This document shows, one piece after another, positions 35,074 to 44,494 of a stretch of 64,000 bases of DNA. The notes under the pieces are model-generated. The model saw only the letters and a list, made by a program, of their open reading frames with translations. It searched no databases and was not told where the DNA came from. The stretch's first letter is position 1, and each line of letters starts with the position of its first letter. The stretch covers positions 124,001 to 188,000 of the forward strand of contig JAKEFB010000042.1 in NCBI GenBank assembly GCA_022616275.1. The letters are read 5' to 3'. Both the position numbers and the translations under genes were made by a program. The stretch comes from Chloroflexota bacterium. Its GTDB lineage: Bacteria > Chloroflexota > Anaerolineae > Promineifilales > Promineifilaceae.

Positions 35074-35631
35074 ATGATTCGTGAACTGTTGCAAGACGCT
35101 GAAAGTCGGATGCGGGGCGCTGTGGGCGCATTGGAAGCTGACCTGCACAGTTTCCGGACCGGCCGGGCCTCACCGCACCTGCTGGATCGGCTAGAGGTGG
35201 AACTGTACGGGGTACAGATGCCCCTCAACCAGGTGGCCTCGATTTCCGTGCCTGAACCGCAACAACTGGCCATCCGACCGTACGATCAAAATGCCCTTTC
35301 GGCCATTGAGAAAGCGATTCTCAAGTCGGACCTGGGCATTATGCCCAACAACGATGGCAAAATTATCCGCCTGAACCTCCCCCGGTTGACGGAAGAGCGG
35401 CGGCGGGATTTAAGCAGACAAGTGGGCAGGCGTGTTGAAGAAGCAAAGGTTGCTGTGCGCAACGTGCGCCGCGATACCTTGAACGACCTGCGCGAGATGA
35501 AAGAGGAAAAGATGATCTCGGAAGACCAGTTTTTCACTGCCCAGGATGATTTGCAAGAGTTGACGAATAAGTATACGGATAAGATTGACGAATTGGGCCG
35601 GCAAAAAGAAGCCGAGATCATGGAAGTGTAG
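35074..35631 (+). CDS. frr: Ribosome recycling factor
   Basis: Splits post-termination ribosomes together with EF-G. 185 residues, normal length. Recognised by FRTGRASPHLLDRLEVELYG, the N-terminal MIRELLQDAESRM helix, and NLPRLTEERRRDLSRQVGRRVEEAKVAVRNVRRD. ATG 35074 follows GGAGGGT. Co-transcribed with pyrH. Confidence 0.97.
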   Translation: MIRELLQDAESRMRGAVGALEADLHSFRTGRASPHLLDRLEVELYGVQMPLNQVASISVPEPQQLAIRPYDQNALSAIEKAILKSDLGIMPNNDGKIIRLNLPRLTEERRRDLSRQVGRRVEEAKVAVRNVRRDTLNDLREMKEEKMISEDQFFTAQDDLQELTNKYTDKIDELGRQKEAEIMEV

Positions 35632-35632
35632 G

Positions 35633-35670
35633 GTAGAGCGAGAGCGAAAGCTAGAGCGAGAGTTAGAGTT
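35633..35670. repeat. GAGAGC/TAGAGC hexamer array before uppS
   Basis: Six-base words GAGAGC, GAAAGC, TAGAGC, GAGAGT, TAGAGT in direct tandem, no inverted arm. The array displaces any normal ribosome site for uppS. A TAGAGT-type palindrome is at 51184. Confidence 0.55.
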
Positions 35671-35673
35671 CTG

Positions 35674-36417
35674 ATGGTTGTTCAGAAAAAGCCGCCGCTG
35701 GATTTATCGAAGCTTAAAGTCCCGACCCACATGGCCGTTATTATGGACGGCAACGGCCGGTGGGCCAGGAAGCGGGGGCTGCCGCGCCAGGCCGGGCACC
35801 GGGCCGGCGTAGAAAATTTGCGGCGGGTCATTGACGCCTGTGTGGAGTTCGGGATCAAGATTTTAACGATCTACGCTTTTTCGACTGAGAATTGGGGCCG
35901 GCCGGAAAGCGAGGTCAGGGGGCTGATGCGCATTTTCTCTCACGTCCTGGATCAGGAACTGGACGAGCTGCACGCGCAAGGGGTGTGTCTGCACCACCTG
36001 GGTGACCTGAGCGGCATTGACCCGCACCTGCAAAGGAAGGTCCTGGGCGCCATCGAGTTGACGAAAAATAATACGCGCCTGATCCTGAACGTGGCCTTCA
36101 ACTACGGCGGCCGGGCCGAAATTCTGCACGCCGTCCAGCAAATTATTGCCGATGGTATTCCCCCAGAGCAGGTTACTGAAGAGCTATTCAGCTCTTACCT
36201 GTTTACACGCGGCCTGCCTGACCCTGACCTGGTGATCCGAACCAGTGGCGAGGTCCGGGTGAGCAACTTCCTGATCTGGCAGGCGGCTTACGCGGAGTTG
36301 TACGCGGCCCCGGAATATTGGCCTGATTTCGGCCGGGAGGCGCTTTACCAGGCTCTCCTGGATTACAGCCAGCGAGAGCGACGTTATGGACGCTTGCCAG
36401 AAGCTAATGAATCCTGA
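35674..36417 (+). CDS. uppS: Isoprenyl (undecaprenyl) diphosphate synthase
   Basis: Adds isopentenyl units in cis to farnesyl diphosphate, making the lipid carrier for cell-wall glycans. 247 residues. Signature motifs: [27 protein letters not shown] (catalytic Asp and diphosphate site), [26 protein letters not shown], and [29 protein letters not shown]. The second-to-last motif has EVRVSNF where most have ExRLSNF. Product length class is not certain. Start ATG 35674. Confidence 0.95.
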   Translation: MVVQKKPPLDLSKLKVPTHMAVIMDGNGRWARKRGLPRQAGHRAGVENLRRVIDACVEFGIKILTIYAFSTENWGRPESEVRGLMRIFSHVLDQELDELHAQGVCLHHLGDLSGIDPHLQRKVLGAIELTKNNTRLILNVAFNYGGRAEILHAVQQIIADGIPPEQVTEELFSSYLFTRGLPDPDLVIRTSGEVRVSNFLIWQAAYAELYAAPEYWPDFGREALYQALLDYSQRERRYGRLPEANES

Positions 36418-36436
36418 CTAACGCTCACCCGTTTTT

Positions 36437-37264
36437 ATGCTACTGCAGCGCGCCCTGGTTACTTTTACGTTAGGGCCACTGGTTCTCTTTTTGATCTACC
36501 TGGGTGGCTGGTTTTACTTTCTGCCGCTGGCAGCCCTTTTAATTATTGCCACCATCGAATACAGCCAACTGGCCAAAAAAATGGGCTGGCAAACGCCGCT
36601 GTGGTTGTTGTTACCAGTGGTCGTGGTCCAATGGTTGCTGCCACCCCAGGTCCAGGAAGCATTGCTGGCCAGCCAGCAACTGCCGGAAGCGTGGGTGGCC
36701 ATGGCCCTGGTCGCCGGCTTCATCGCTGTCACGATCTACGCTTTATGGCTGTATGAAATTAAAAAGCGGGACCTGGCAGCGGCAGACTGGCTGGCTACCG
36801 TGACGGGACTCTTTTTCCTGGGCTGGATTAGTAGCCACTTTTTTCGTTTGCGGGGCCTGGAGGAAATGGCGGCGCAGTGGACGGCGACGGCGATGGTGGG
36901 TACCTGGGTCGCCGACTCGGCCGCTTACGTGGTGGGTAAAACGATGGGACGGCACAAACTGTCGCCGCGTCTCAGTCCTAACAAAACGATTGAAGGGTAC
37001 GTCGGTGGGGTGGTGGTGGGCACAGTGGTGACCGTCGGGCTGGCCGTGTACCTGGAGTTATCCCTGGCGGCTGGTATTGTTTTGGGTCTGTTGGTTTCCG
37101 CGATCAGTCCGGCCGGCGATCTGGGTATCTCGTTGCTAAAGCGCACGGCCGGGGTGAAGGATTCGGGCAACTTGTTGCCAGGCCACGGCGGCGCACTGGA
37201 CCGGATAGATAGTCTCGTTTGGTCGGTGACGATGGCCTATTACCTGGCGCTCTTTATGACCTGA
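36437..37264 (+). CDS. cdsA: Phosphatidate cytidylyltransferase
   Basis: Makes CDP-diacylglycerol for phospholipid synthesis in the membrane. 275 residues, about eight helices. C-terminal signature SPAGDLGISLLKRTAGVKDSGNLLPGHGGALDRIDS matches the CdsA family, as does GRHKLSPRLSPNKTIEGYVGG. Follows uppS by 19 bases, the common uppS-cdsA order. Confidence 0.96.
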   Translation: MLLQRALVTFTLGPLVLFLIYLGGWFYFLPLAALLIIATIEYSQLAKKMGWQTPLWLLLPVVVVQWLLPPQVQEALLASQQLPEAWVAMALVAGFIAVTIYALWLYEIKKRDLAAADWLATVTGLFFLGWISSHFFRLRGLEEMAAQWTATAMVGTWVADSAAYVVGKTMGRHKLSPRLSPNKTIEGYVGGVVVGTVVTVGLAVYLELSLAAGIVLGLLVSAISPAGDLGISLLKRTAGVKDSGNLLPGHGGALDRIDSLVWSVTMAYYLALFMT

Positions 37265-37295
37265 GTGATGAGAATGGGACGCAGGAGAGGAGAGA

Positions 37296-38309
37296 ATGCG
37301 TAAGATTGTCACCATTGAACGGTTTATCCTGGATAATCAGCCGGCCCACGCCCGGGGAGATTTTACTAACCTGTTGTACGACATTGCCCTGGCGGCTAAA
37401 GTGATTGCCCACCAAACCACGCGGGCCGGCCTGGTGGATATTCTCGGCCGGGCTGGTTCCGTCAATATCCAGGGTGAGCAGCAGATGAAGCTGGACGTGT
37501 TCGCCGACGACGTTATTTTCCGCCTATGTGACCATACCGGCCGCCTGTGTGTCATGGCTTCGGAGGAGCGGGAAGACATTATTCCTATTCCACAAGAATT
37601 TTCCAAGGGTCGTTACGTGCTTGTTTACGATCCGCTGGACGGTTCGTCTAATATTGACGTGAACGTCAGTATTGGTACGATTTTCTCCATTTACCGCTGC
37701 CGGGAGTGGGAAACGCGCGGCCGGCTGGAAGATTGCCTGCAGAAGGGCCGGGATCTGGTGGCCGCCGGCTATATTTTGTATGGTTCCAGCACAATGCTGG
37801 TTTATAGCACCGGCGCCGGGGTCCACGGCTTTACCCTGGACCCGGACGTTGGCGAATTTCTGCTCTCGCACCCAGATATTATGATCCCTGAGCCGCCCAG
37901 GTATTACAGCGTCAATCACTCTTACTTCGGCCGCTGGACCACGGGGGTGCAAAAGTATGTCCGCTGGCTACAAGGGCTAGACGACTCCGACGTCAGCCCG
38001 CTTTCGGAACGGTACATTGGCTCACTGGTCGCTGATTTTCACCGCAACCTGTTGCGAGGTGGCGTCTTTTTGTACCCGGCTGAAGCCAACAAGCTGACCG
38101 GGAAGCTACGTCTGCTATACGAGGCGGCCCCCTTAGGTTTTCTGGTCGAACAGGCTGGGGGCTACGCGTCTGACGGCCGGGGGCCGATCCTGGACATTGA
38201 ACCAGTGGGCCTGCACCAGCGCGTTCCGATGTTTGTCGGCAATCGCTCCCTGGTTGAAAAGGCTGAAGCTTTTATCCGAGAGTATGATATGGCAAAGGAG
38301 GAAGGGTAA
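37296..38309 (+). CDS. fbp: Fructose-1,6-bisphosphatase class I
   Basis: Gluconeogenic/Calvin-type phosphatase, 337 residues. Motifs: ASEEREDI with metal-binding Glu, [21 protein letters not shown] (metal and phosphate site), [21 protein letters not shown], and [23 protein letters not shown] with the [19 protein letters not shown] substrate motif. Complete catalytic set. Placed last in the rpsB run, with an AGGAGAGGAGAG-type ribosome site. Signals gluconeogenic carbon flow; no RuBisCO in the window. Confidence 0.96.
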   Translation: MRKIVTIERFILDNQPAHARGDFTNLLYDIALAAKVIAHQTTRAGLVDILGRAGSVNIQGEQQMKLDVFADDVIFRLCDHTGRLCVMASEEREDIIPIPQEFSKGRYVLVYDPLDGSSNIDVNVSIGTIFSIYRCREWETRGRLEDCLQKGRDLVAAGYILYGSSTMLVYSTGAGVHGFTLDPDVGEFLLSHPDIMIPEPPRYYSVNHSYFGRWTTGVQKYVRWLQGLDDSDVSPLSERYIGSLVADFHRNLLRGGVFLYPAEANKLTGKLRLLYEAAPLGFLVEQAGGYASDGRGPILDIEPVGLHQRVPMFVGNRSLVEKAEAFIREYDMAKEEG

Positions 38310-38316
38310 AAAGTAT

Positions 38317-38357
38317 GTGAGTTGGCGAGTTCGCGACTGCGCGAGTTGGCGAGTTAA
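38317..38357. repeat. GCGAGTT heptamer array after fbp
   Basis: About five GCGAGTT-type words, directly after the fbp stop codon and before the rho promoter. One-sided. Confidence 0.6.
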
Positions 38358-38368
38358 CGAAATATTAA

Positions 38369-38397
38369 TTGACGGTTATTTTTTAGCGTGTTATACT
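38369..38397 (+). promoter_or_regulatory. Promoter of rho
   Basis: TTGACG (38369-38374), 17-base spacer, TATACT (38392-38397). Start near 38404 leaves a leader of about 230 bases with a hairpin at its end, consistent with self-regulated rho expression known in other bacteria. Confidence 0.75.
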
Positions 38398-38591
38398 GAC
38401 AGTTGCCCAGAGTAATTTTCAAGATGAGTATCCCCTAAACGGTAGCAAACTCAGTAGAACGTCTACCTGGCAGCCCACCCCCAAATAGTTTTCCAAAATG
38501 CCAGTCAAAGCAACCAGGACTGCATTGTTGTACCTATAATGGGGTGGAATAAAAGTTCACCAATTGCTGACAACTAAACCTAAAATAAGCG

Positions 38592-38619
38592 CCTGGCTTT
38601 TCATGCAAAGCATGCCAGG
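38592..38619 (+). promoter_or_regulatory. Leader hairpin just upstream of the rho ribosome site
   Basis: CCTGGC/GCCAGG stem with an inner ATGC/GCAT stem, ending two bases before GGAG. Position suggests control of translation or a Rho-sensitive pause. Confidence 0.4.
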
Positions 38620-38633
38620 TTGGAGATTACCAA

Positions 38634-39911
38634 ATGGATTTTTCAAGACTTGAATCCTTAAAATTAAACGAATTAAGGGATATGGCCCGGGAAATGGACG
38701 TTTCCGGCTTCAGCACAATGAAGAAGCAGGAGTTGATCCTTGAACTCATGCGCACCCAGGCCAAGTCACAGGGGCTGGAATTTCGCGGTGGCGTCCTGGA
38801 AATTGTCGAAGATGACAAGCAAACGATGGGCTTCCTGCGCACCAACAGCTATTTGCCAGGTTCCCAGGACATTTACGTGTCCAATTCGCAGATCCGCCGT
38901 CTGGGATTGCGAACGGGCGACATGGTTTTTGGCCAAGTTCGGATTCCTAAGGACAACGAGAAGTACTATAGCCTGCTGCGGGTGGAATCGGTCAATGCCA
39001 TGGACCCGGAGATTGCCAAGCAGCGGCCGACCTTTGAGTCGCTCACCCCGATTTTCCCTCTTGAGAAGATCAAGCTGGAGACTCAGCCCAATATTCTCTC
39101 GACGCGCCTGCTGGACCTGGTTGCTCCCATCGGCCGGGGGCAGCGTGGTCTCATCGTTTCGCCGCCCAAGGCCGGTAAAACCACGGTGCTGAAGGATATT
39201 GCCAACGGCATTACCGTCAATTATTCTGATCTGCACCTGATGGTGGCCCTGGTTGGCGAGCGGCCGGAAGAGGTGACCGACATTCAGCGGTCGGTCGAGG
39301 GCGAGGTGATTAGCTCGACCTTTGACGAGCCGGTGAAGCAGCACTGCCGGGTGGCCGAAATGGCCCTGGAGCGGGCCAAGCGCCTGGTCGAATCCGGCCG
39401 GGATGTGGTCATCCTATTGGACTCCATCACCCGGCTGGCCCGCGCCTACAACCTCACCGTCCAGCCCAGTGGCCGGACTCTGTCCGGTGGTCTGGACCCC
39501 TCGGCCCTCTACCCGCCCAAGCGCTTCTTTGGCGCGGCCCGGAACATCGAGGAAGGTGGCAGTTTGACGATCATTGCTACCTGCCTGGTAGACACCGGCA
39601 GCCGCATGGACGACGTCATTTACGAGGAGTTCAAGGGAACGGGCAACATGGAACTCGTCCTTAGCCGGCGGATGCAGGAGCGGCGTATCTTCCCGGCCTA
39701 CGACATTGAGCGGTCCAGCACCCGCCGCGAAGAGCTGTTGCTCTCCGGTGACGAACTGCAACGGGTCTACACGATGCGCCGTATGCTGGCCCACCTGATG
39801 GATACGCCCGGCTACGATATTACCAGCGCTACAGGGGCCGTTCTGCAGCGGATGCGGGAAACGCGGAATAACTACGAATTCCTGGAAACGCTGACCCGGG
39901 ATATGATGTAA
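38634..39911 (+). CDS. rho: Transcription termination factor Rho
   Basis: Hexameric RNA helicase that ends transcription. 425 residues. N-terminal Rho_N helix bundle ([29 protein letters not shown]), cold-shock-type RNA-binding domain ([19 protein letters not shown]), then the ATPase with [22 protein letters not shown] (Walker A), [16 protein letters not shown] (Walker B and Q-loop region) and the secondary RNA-binding loop [36 protein letters not shown]. Has its own promoter and leader. Confidence 0.98.
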   Translation: MDFSRLESLKLNELRDMAREMDVSGFSTMKKQELILELMRTQAKSQGLEFRGGVLEIVEDDKQTMGFLRTNSYLPGSQDIYVSNSQIRRLGLRTGDMVFGQVRIPKDNEKYYSLLRVESVNAMDPEIAKQRPTFESLTPIFPLEKIKLETQPNILSTRLLDLVAPIGRGQRGLIVSPPKAGKTTVLKDIANGITVNYSDLHLMVALVGERPEEVTDIQRSVEGEVISSTFDEPVKQHCRVAEMALERAKRLVESGRDVVILLDSITRLARAYNLTVQPSGRTLSGGLDPSALYPPKRFFGAARNIEEGGSLTIIATCLVDTGSRMDDVIYEEFKGTGNMELVLSRRMQERRIFPAYDIERSSTRREELLLSGDELQRVYTMRRMLAHLMDTPGYDITSATGAVLQRMRETRNNYEFLETLTRDMM

Positions 39912-39944
39912 TAAGGGCTGCTCCCGACAATAGAAAATTAGCCA

Positions 39945-39985
39945 ACGCTTAGAAGGCGGGCGACGCCTGTTGCCTGCTTTTTGCC
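39945..39985 (+). terminator. Weak terminator-like stem after rho
   Basis: GGCGGGC and GCCTGC segments with imperfect pairing are followed by CTTTTTG. The pairing is partial, so this is tentative. Confidence 0.3.
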
Positions 39986-40036
39986 ATTCCCCGGCTTTAT
40001 GATAGCATCCGCCCCCGTGCTTGGCGGTAGAGTTCC

Positions 40037-41104
40037 ATGAAAGAGCAGGACAGTCTGTGGCAGCGGTATGGGGGCCACCTGGTGCTACTTGTGGTGGCGC
40101 TATTGTTGTTTATCGGCGGCCGGATTATGGCGGCCGGCGGCCTTTTTAACGTGGACCTGGAGAGCGAACCGTTGCCGGCCGAAGGTCTGGCCGCGCCGGC
40201 CACAGCAGCGTTGGCCGTTGCACCCACCGGGCCGGCGCCGGCCGAAGCGGTGATAGATCTGTCGGGCGTGCCTGTCCTGATCAACAACAGCCTGTCCCCG
40301 AATCTGAACCCCTTTACTTACCAGGGCCAACAGCCGGAACATAACCTGATCACCTATACCGTCGAGGCAGGCGACACACCCAACGGCATTGCCGAACAAT
40401 TTAACATCGAACCGGAAACGCTTCTAGGTGGCAACCCATTCTTGAGCGAAGAGTCTAGCGCCCTGCAAACAGGGACGGTGCTGACCATCTTGCCGATAGA
40501 TGGCGTTCTGCATGACGTTCAGGAAGGGGATACGTTAGAGGCCCTGGTGGGCCAGTACGGCATTCCGGCCGAAGATATTATCGCCTATGAGCCGAATAAC
40601 CTGGAGTTCCCCTACCGCCTCTACCCGGGCACGCAAATCCTGGTGCCGGGCGCGGTACGCGAACTGTTTGTCTGGACTGCGCCGTCCCTGCCGCCCACGT
40701 CCGATTCCACCGGCTCCGGTATTGCTCCCCTCATCCAGGGCACAGGCACGTTTATCTGGCCGGTTGGCTACCGCCGGATCACTCAGTATTACTGGTACGG
40801 CCACCAGGCGATTGACATTGGCCTGCCGGAAGGCTCGGCCGTGGTCGCCGCGGACACCGGGACCGTCACCTGGGCGGGCTGGAACGTTTACGGCTACGGC
40901 AACCTGATCGTCGTCAACCACGGCAACGGCTACGAGACTTATTACGGCCACCTATCCAGCGTCTACGTGGTCCCGGGGCAGATTGTCTACCAGGGAAATA
41001 CGATTGGCGCGTCGGGCAATACCGGCCGTTCCTCCGGCCCCCACCTCCACTTTGAGATTCGCTACTTCAATACGCTTTTAGATCCTCTAGGGATTCTGCG
41101 TTGA
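40037..41104 (+). CDS. LysM-M23 peptidoglycan endopeptidase
   Basis: Cell-wall hydrolase or its activator, 355 residues. One N-terminal membrane helix (about 15-35), an Ala/Pro linker, two LysM domains (about 108-155, YTVEAGDTPNGIA; and 160-208, HDVQEGDTLEAL), then the M23 LytM domain with GHQAIDIG (H and D zinc ligands), YYGHLSSV, and GPHLHFE. All zinc ligands are present, so it should be catalytic rather than a degenerate NlpD-type. Acts outside the membrane. Monocistronic as far as I see. Confidence 0.92.
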   Translation: MKEQDSLWQRYGGHLVLLVVALLLFIGGRIMAAGGLFNVDLESEPLPAEGLAAPATAALAVAPTGPAPAEAVIDLSGVPVLINNSLSPNLNPFTYQGQQPEHNLITYTVEAGDTPNGIAEQFNIEPETLLGGNPFLSEESSALQTGTVLTILPIDGVLHDVQEGDTLEALVGQYGIPAEDIIAYEPNNLEFPYRLYPGTQILVPGAVRELFVWTAPSLPPTSDSTGSGIAPLIQGTGTFIWPVGYRRITQYYWYGHQAIDIGLPEGSAVVAADTGTVTWAGWNVYGYGNLIVVNHGNGYETYYGHLSSVYVVPGQIVYQGNTIGASGNTGRSSGPHLHFEIRYFNTLLDPLGILR

Positions 41105-41124
41105 TATTTTTGACGCAAAAGCGC

Positions 41125-41184
41125 AAAGATTTTTGGGTTATTGGTTATTGGACGCTCGACTAATAACTGATGACCCCAAAGCGA
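41125..41184. repeat. GGTTATTG/GACGCAAAG word palindrome
   Basis: GACGCAAAA-type words are followed by GGTTATTGGTTATTGG and inverted TAATAACTGATGACC, between two convergent genes. The unit is 7-8 bases. Confidence 0.55.
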
Positions 41185-41187
41185 TGG

Positions 41188-42255
41188 TTACTCTTGGCTT
41201 CTTGGCGTTAATTCTTGGATGGCGCGGTCGCGCAGTTGGCCGCAGCCGGCCTGGATGTCAATACCGCGCCGCACCCTGATGGTGCTGGTGACGCCATATT
41301 TAGCCAACTCAGCCTGGAAGGCGGCCACTCGCTCGCGCGAGGAGGGCTGCCCACCGTAGCCGGCCGTGGGGTTGAGGGGGATGAGGTTGACGTGGCAGAG
41401 TAGCCCCTGGAGCAGCCGGCCGAGCGCCTGGGCCTGTTCAATGGTGTCGTTTTCTCCTTCAATCAGCGCCCACTCAAAGGTAATGCGCCGGCCGGTCTTG
41501 GCGACGTAATAACGGGCGGCGTCTATCAACTCGGCAATGGGCCAGCGGCGGTTGACGGGGAGTAGCCGGTCCCGCTCCTCGTCGGTGGCGGCGTGGAGGG
41601 AGATGGCCAGCGGTGTCTGGCGCTGCTCGTCGGCGTAGCGGCGAATGGCCGGCACCAGGCCGACGGTGGAAATAGTGATTTTGCGCGCCCCCAGATTGAA
41701 ACCCCGGCTATCGGTGAGAATGTCTACGGCAGCCAGGGTGTTACGGTAATTGTGGAGCGGCTCGCCCATGCCCATGACGACAATGTTGGTTACTCGCTGG
41801 CCTTCGGCCGCCAGCTCGCGGGCCAGGTAAATGACCTGGCCCACAATCTCACCCACGCTCAGGTTGCGCATAAAGCCCATCTGGCCGGTGGCGCAAAAGA
41901 CGCAACCCATGGCGCAGCCGGCCTGGCTGCTGATGCATAGGGTGCGCCGCTTTTCGTAGCGCATCAGCACCGTCTCGATAAAGTTGCCGTCGGGCAGCCG
42001 GAAGAGAACCTTTTTCGTTTGCCCGTCGCTGGAGCGCTGTTCCAGCACCGGTTGCTCCAGGCCAAGCGTGGCGACTTCGGCCAGCTTTTCCCGGAAGTCG
42101 CGGGGCAGGTTGGTCATGCCGGCAAAATCGGCGGCCAGATCCTGGTAAAGCCAGGTCCAAAGCTGCCTGGCCCGGTAGGCCGGCTGGCCCAACTCAGCCA
42201 CCAGTTGGGCCAGTTCGTCAAAAGTCAGGTCGTATAAATTAATCAATTTGTCCAT
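41188..42255 (-). CDS. rlmN: 23S rRNA (adenine2503-C2) methyltransferase
   Basis: Radical-SAM enzyme that methylates A2503 of 23S rRNA (and A37 of some tRNAs). 355 residues. Radical SAM cluster motif GCAMGCVFCATGQMG (CxxxCxxC), and the two mechanistic cysteines, one in the C-terminal IQAGCGQL motif. GMGEPLHNY and GARKITISTVGL are further family marks. RlmN rather than Cfr from overall sequence. Confidence 0.95.
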   Translation of the reverse strand: MDKLINLYDLTFDELAQLVAELGQPAYRARQLWTWLYQDLAADFAGMTNLPRDFREKLAEVATLGLEQPVLEQRSSDGQTKKVLFRLPDGNFIETVLMRYEKRRTLCISSQAGCAMGCVFCATGQMGFMRNLSVGEIVGQVIYLARELAAEGQRVTNIVVMGMGEPLHNYRNTLAAVDILTDSRGFNLGARKITISTVGLVPAIRRYADEQRQTPLAISLHAATDEERDRLLPVNRRWPIAELIDAARYYVAKTGRRITFEWALIEGENDTIEQAQALGRLLQGLLCHVNLIPLNPTAGYGGQPSSRERVAAFQAELAKYGVTSTIRVRRGIDIQAGCGQLRDRAIQELTPRSQE

Positions 42256-42301
42256 TGCAGGGTCGTGCCACTCCGGGGGGCGCCGACGATAAAGAGCGGC
42301 G

Positions 42302-43135
42302 TCATGGGAGACCGGCCTTTAACGCGGCAGTGAAGGCCGCCAGGTGGTCGAAGACCCAGTCAGGCTGGACGCTGGCGGTGGCAATTTCTTCGCGGCGGGA
42401 GACACCGCTGAGCAAAAGAATCGTTCGTAGCCCGGCGGCCAGGCCACCGGCAATGTCGGTGTCCAGCCGGTCGCCGACGGCGGCCGTATCGGTCGGGACG
42501 CCGCCCAGGCGGCGCAGGGCCTCGTCGTATAGCCCCCGACCGGGCTTGCCGATAATGGTCGGCCGGACGCCGGTAGTGGCGGTGATGGCAGCCAGGATGG
42601 CCCCGGCGCCAGGCAGCAGGCCTTGCTCGGTGGGGAGCGACGGATCGGGGTTAGTGCCAAAGAAAGGGGCGCCGCCAGCCACCAGGAGGGCAGCGGCGGC
42701 CAGATCGTCGTAGCAGAAGTGGCGATCCAGGCCGGCGACGACTGCCTGGGGCTGCCCGTTGGCGACGGTTGCGGCCAGGGCCGACAGGCGGTGGACGACG
42801 GTGAAGCCGTGGTTGGCCAGGGCCTGGCGCAGGCCATCTTCGCCAATGGCCAGGATTGGCGTTCCGGGCGGGTAGTGTTGGGCCAGGTGAGCGGCGGTGG
42901 CCTCGGCCGAGTTGAGGATGCGGCCGGCCGAAAGCTGGACGCCAAAACGGGCCAGCTTGTGTACGTATTGGTCTGGGGTCAGGGTGGCGTTGTTGGTGGC
43001 CAGGATAAAGCTGATGCGCAGTTGACGCAGGGTGGCAAAAAAATCGGCCAGCCCCGGCATGGGGGTGTCGCCCCGCCAGAGGACGCCGTCCATGTCAATG
43101 ATGAGATTCTTGATCGGCCGGTGTTGCTCTTTCAT
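42302..43135 (-). CDS. HAD-IIA (NagD/p-nitrophenylphosphatase-like) hydrolase
   Basis: 277 residues. Nucleophile motif LIIDMDGVLWRG with D14 and D16, motif II ATNNATLTP, cap domain, then IGKPGRGLYDEALRRL and VGDRLDTDIAGGLAAG. Likely a sugar- or glycolate-phosphate phosphatase; substrate open. Start ATG 43135 lies one base after the DUF4143 ATPase stop, so it is read with that gene; an in-frame ATG at 43219 inside that gene is rejected. Confidence 0.88.
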   Translation of the reverse strand: MKEQHRPIKNLIIDMDGVLWRGDTPMPGLADFFATLRQLRISFILATNNATLTPDQYVHKLARFGVQLSAGRILNSAEATAAHLAQHYPPGTPILAIGEDGLRQALANHGFTVVHRLSALAATVANGQPQAVVAGLDRHFCYDDLAAAALLVAGGAPFFGTNPDPSLPTEQGLLPGAGAILAAITATTGVRPTIIGKPGRGLYDEALRRLGGVPTDTAAVGDRLDTDIAGGLAAGLRTILLLSGVSRREEIATASVQPDWVFDHLAAFTAALKAGLP

Positions 43136-43136
43136 A

Positions 43137-44429
43137 TTATGAATCTTCCAGTAACCATTCAGCGAGCGAACGAATCGTGATGGTGCCGCCGTTTTCCTCG
43201 ATGGGGTTGGCATTGGCATCCGTCAAGATCAAGCTCTTCTCTATCTTAAGGGAGTGCATTGCATCCGTGAGCGCCCGAAGTTCACGCTCGCGTGTTGCCG
43301 GATTGTCCAGATGCTGCGTGACCTGAATTAATTGTCGCGATTCAGGCAGGTAGAAATCTACCTCATACCCGGTTGGAGTAGTGTAATAGTAAATCTCCTT
43401 CGTGTGCCGCCTGAGCGCCAAAAAGGCCGCGGTTTCGCGAAGCTTGCCTGTATTAGGTGAGAAAGAAAACCCTATGGCACGGGCCAGACCCGTGTCAATC
43501 GGATAGATTTTCTTGGCTGCAATCTGCTGGCGCTTAATAGAGTAGTCATATACGTTTAAGGTAAAAATCAGCCAGCTATTCTCTAAATATTCAATGTAAT
43601 TCTTGATGGTATTGACGCTTCCCAGGTGGAATTGGTCTTTGAGTTTATTGAACGAAACCTGTCCGGTCGGGTTGCTCATCAAGTAGAAAGCTAACTCTTT
43701 TAGCGCCCGGACTTCCTCAATACGATAGCGTGTGGCAATATCCCGATAGAGGACATCATCATAGAGGGTGCGGAGCAAAGGGAGTTCGGGGTACTTCAAG
43801 GGATCAGGGATACCACCCAGATGCAAATACTCGTCTAGAGATTGCTGTAAACGGGCCAAATCAATGGTCGTCGGGCGGTTTAGATCGGGGAAAGGAAGTT
43901 GCCGGAACTCCAAAAATTCTCTAAATGAAAAAGGGAATAATTCAACTGGCACATAGCGGCCGGTTAGCCGGCTGCCTAATTCGCGGCTGAGCAAGGAAGC
44001 GTTCGATCCGGTGATATAAAACTTGAATCCCATATCTAAAAAGCGACGAACGAAATGTTCCCATCCTGGAATATTCTGTACCTCGTCAATCACAAAGACC
44101 TTGCGTTCGCCGAAAAGTTCAAGCAGCGCCTGATACAAATCATTGGCATCCTCAGCTTGAAAACCCAGGAGACGATCGTCCTCGAAGTTCACATAGTAGA
44201 AATGATTCTCACCCAGACGATGAGCCAGTTGGGCCAGCAGCGTGGATTTGCCGACCCGCCGTAGGCCGGAGATCGTCACGGCGTGAGGCGGGGCGGCGGC
44301 GCGCTCGATCTCGGCTAACTGCGTCCGCTCGATTCCTGGATCGAGCTGCCAAAAAGCCTGGAATTGTTCCGACAGCATGACCTTGATTTGTTCTTTAGTC
44401 CACTTCTCTTTCCAAGAGCTTTCAGTCAT
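43137..44429 (-). CDS. AAA ATPase with DUF4143 domain, probable acquired gene
   Basis: 430 residues. AAA_14-type ATPase with Walker A GLRRVGKST (about 55-63), Walker B VFVIDEVQNI, a sensor arginine in GSNASLLSRELGSRLTGR, then the C-terminal DUF4143 helical/nuclease-fold domain (about 200-430). These genes are scattered among bacteria and archaea, often single and phage- or element-associated; function uncertain. The gene is visibly poorer in GC than both neighbours, supporting transfer. ATG 44429 is six bases after TATTAT and fits a leaderless mRNA; an in-frame ATG at 44447 is upstream of the predicted start. It shares a palindromic promoter with the GT39 gene. Confidence 0.85.
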   Translation of the reverse strand: MTESSWKEKWTKEQIKVMLSEQFQAFWQLDPGIERTQLAEIERAAAPPHAVTISGLRRVGKSTLLAQLAHRLGENHFYYVNFEDDRLLGFQAEDANDLYQALLELFGERKVFVIDEVQNIPGWEHFVRRFLDMGFKFYITGSNASLLSRELGSRLTGRYVPVELFPFSFREFLEFRQLPFPDLNRPTTIDLARLQQSLDEYLHLGGIPDPLKYPELPLLRTLYDDVLYRDIATRYRIEEVRALKELAFYLMSNPTGQVSFNKLKDQFHLGSVNTIKNYIEYLENSWLIFTLNVYDYSIKRQQIAAKKIYPIDTGLARAIGFSFSPNTGKLRETAAFLALRRHTKEIYYYTTPTGYEVDFYLPESRQLIQVTQHLDNPATRERELRALTDAMHSLKIEKSLILTDANANPIEENGGTITIRSLAEWLLEDS

Positions 44430-44435
44430 AGTGAA

Positions 44436-44485
44436 ATAATACTGCAATTAGTTTTCGTTGACAACGAAAACTATTAAGTTATACT
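44436..44485. promoter_or_regulatory. Divergent promoter with both -35 boxes inside a 25-bp palindrome
   Basis: Palindrome 44449-44473 has perfect 12-base arms (TAGTTTTCGTTG and complement) around one A. Plus strand: TTGACA (44458-44463), 16 bases, TATACT (44480-44485) for the GT39 gene. Minus strand: TTGTCA (44459-44464), 17 bases, TATTAT (44436-44441) for the ATPase gene. A dimer on this site would block both. Confidence 0.75.
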
Positions 44486-44494
44486 GGCGCTGGT

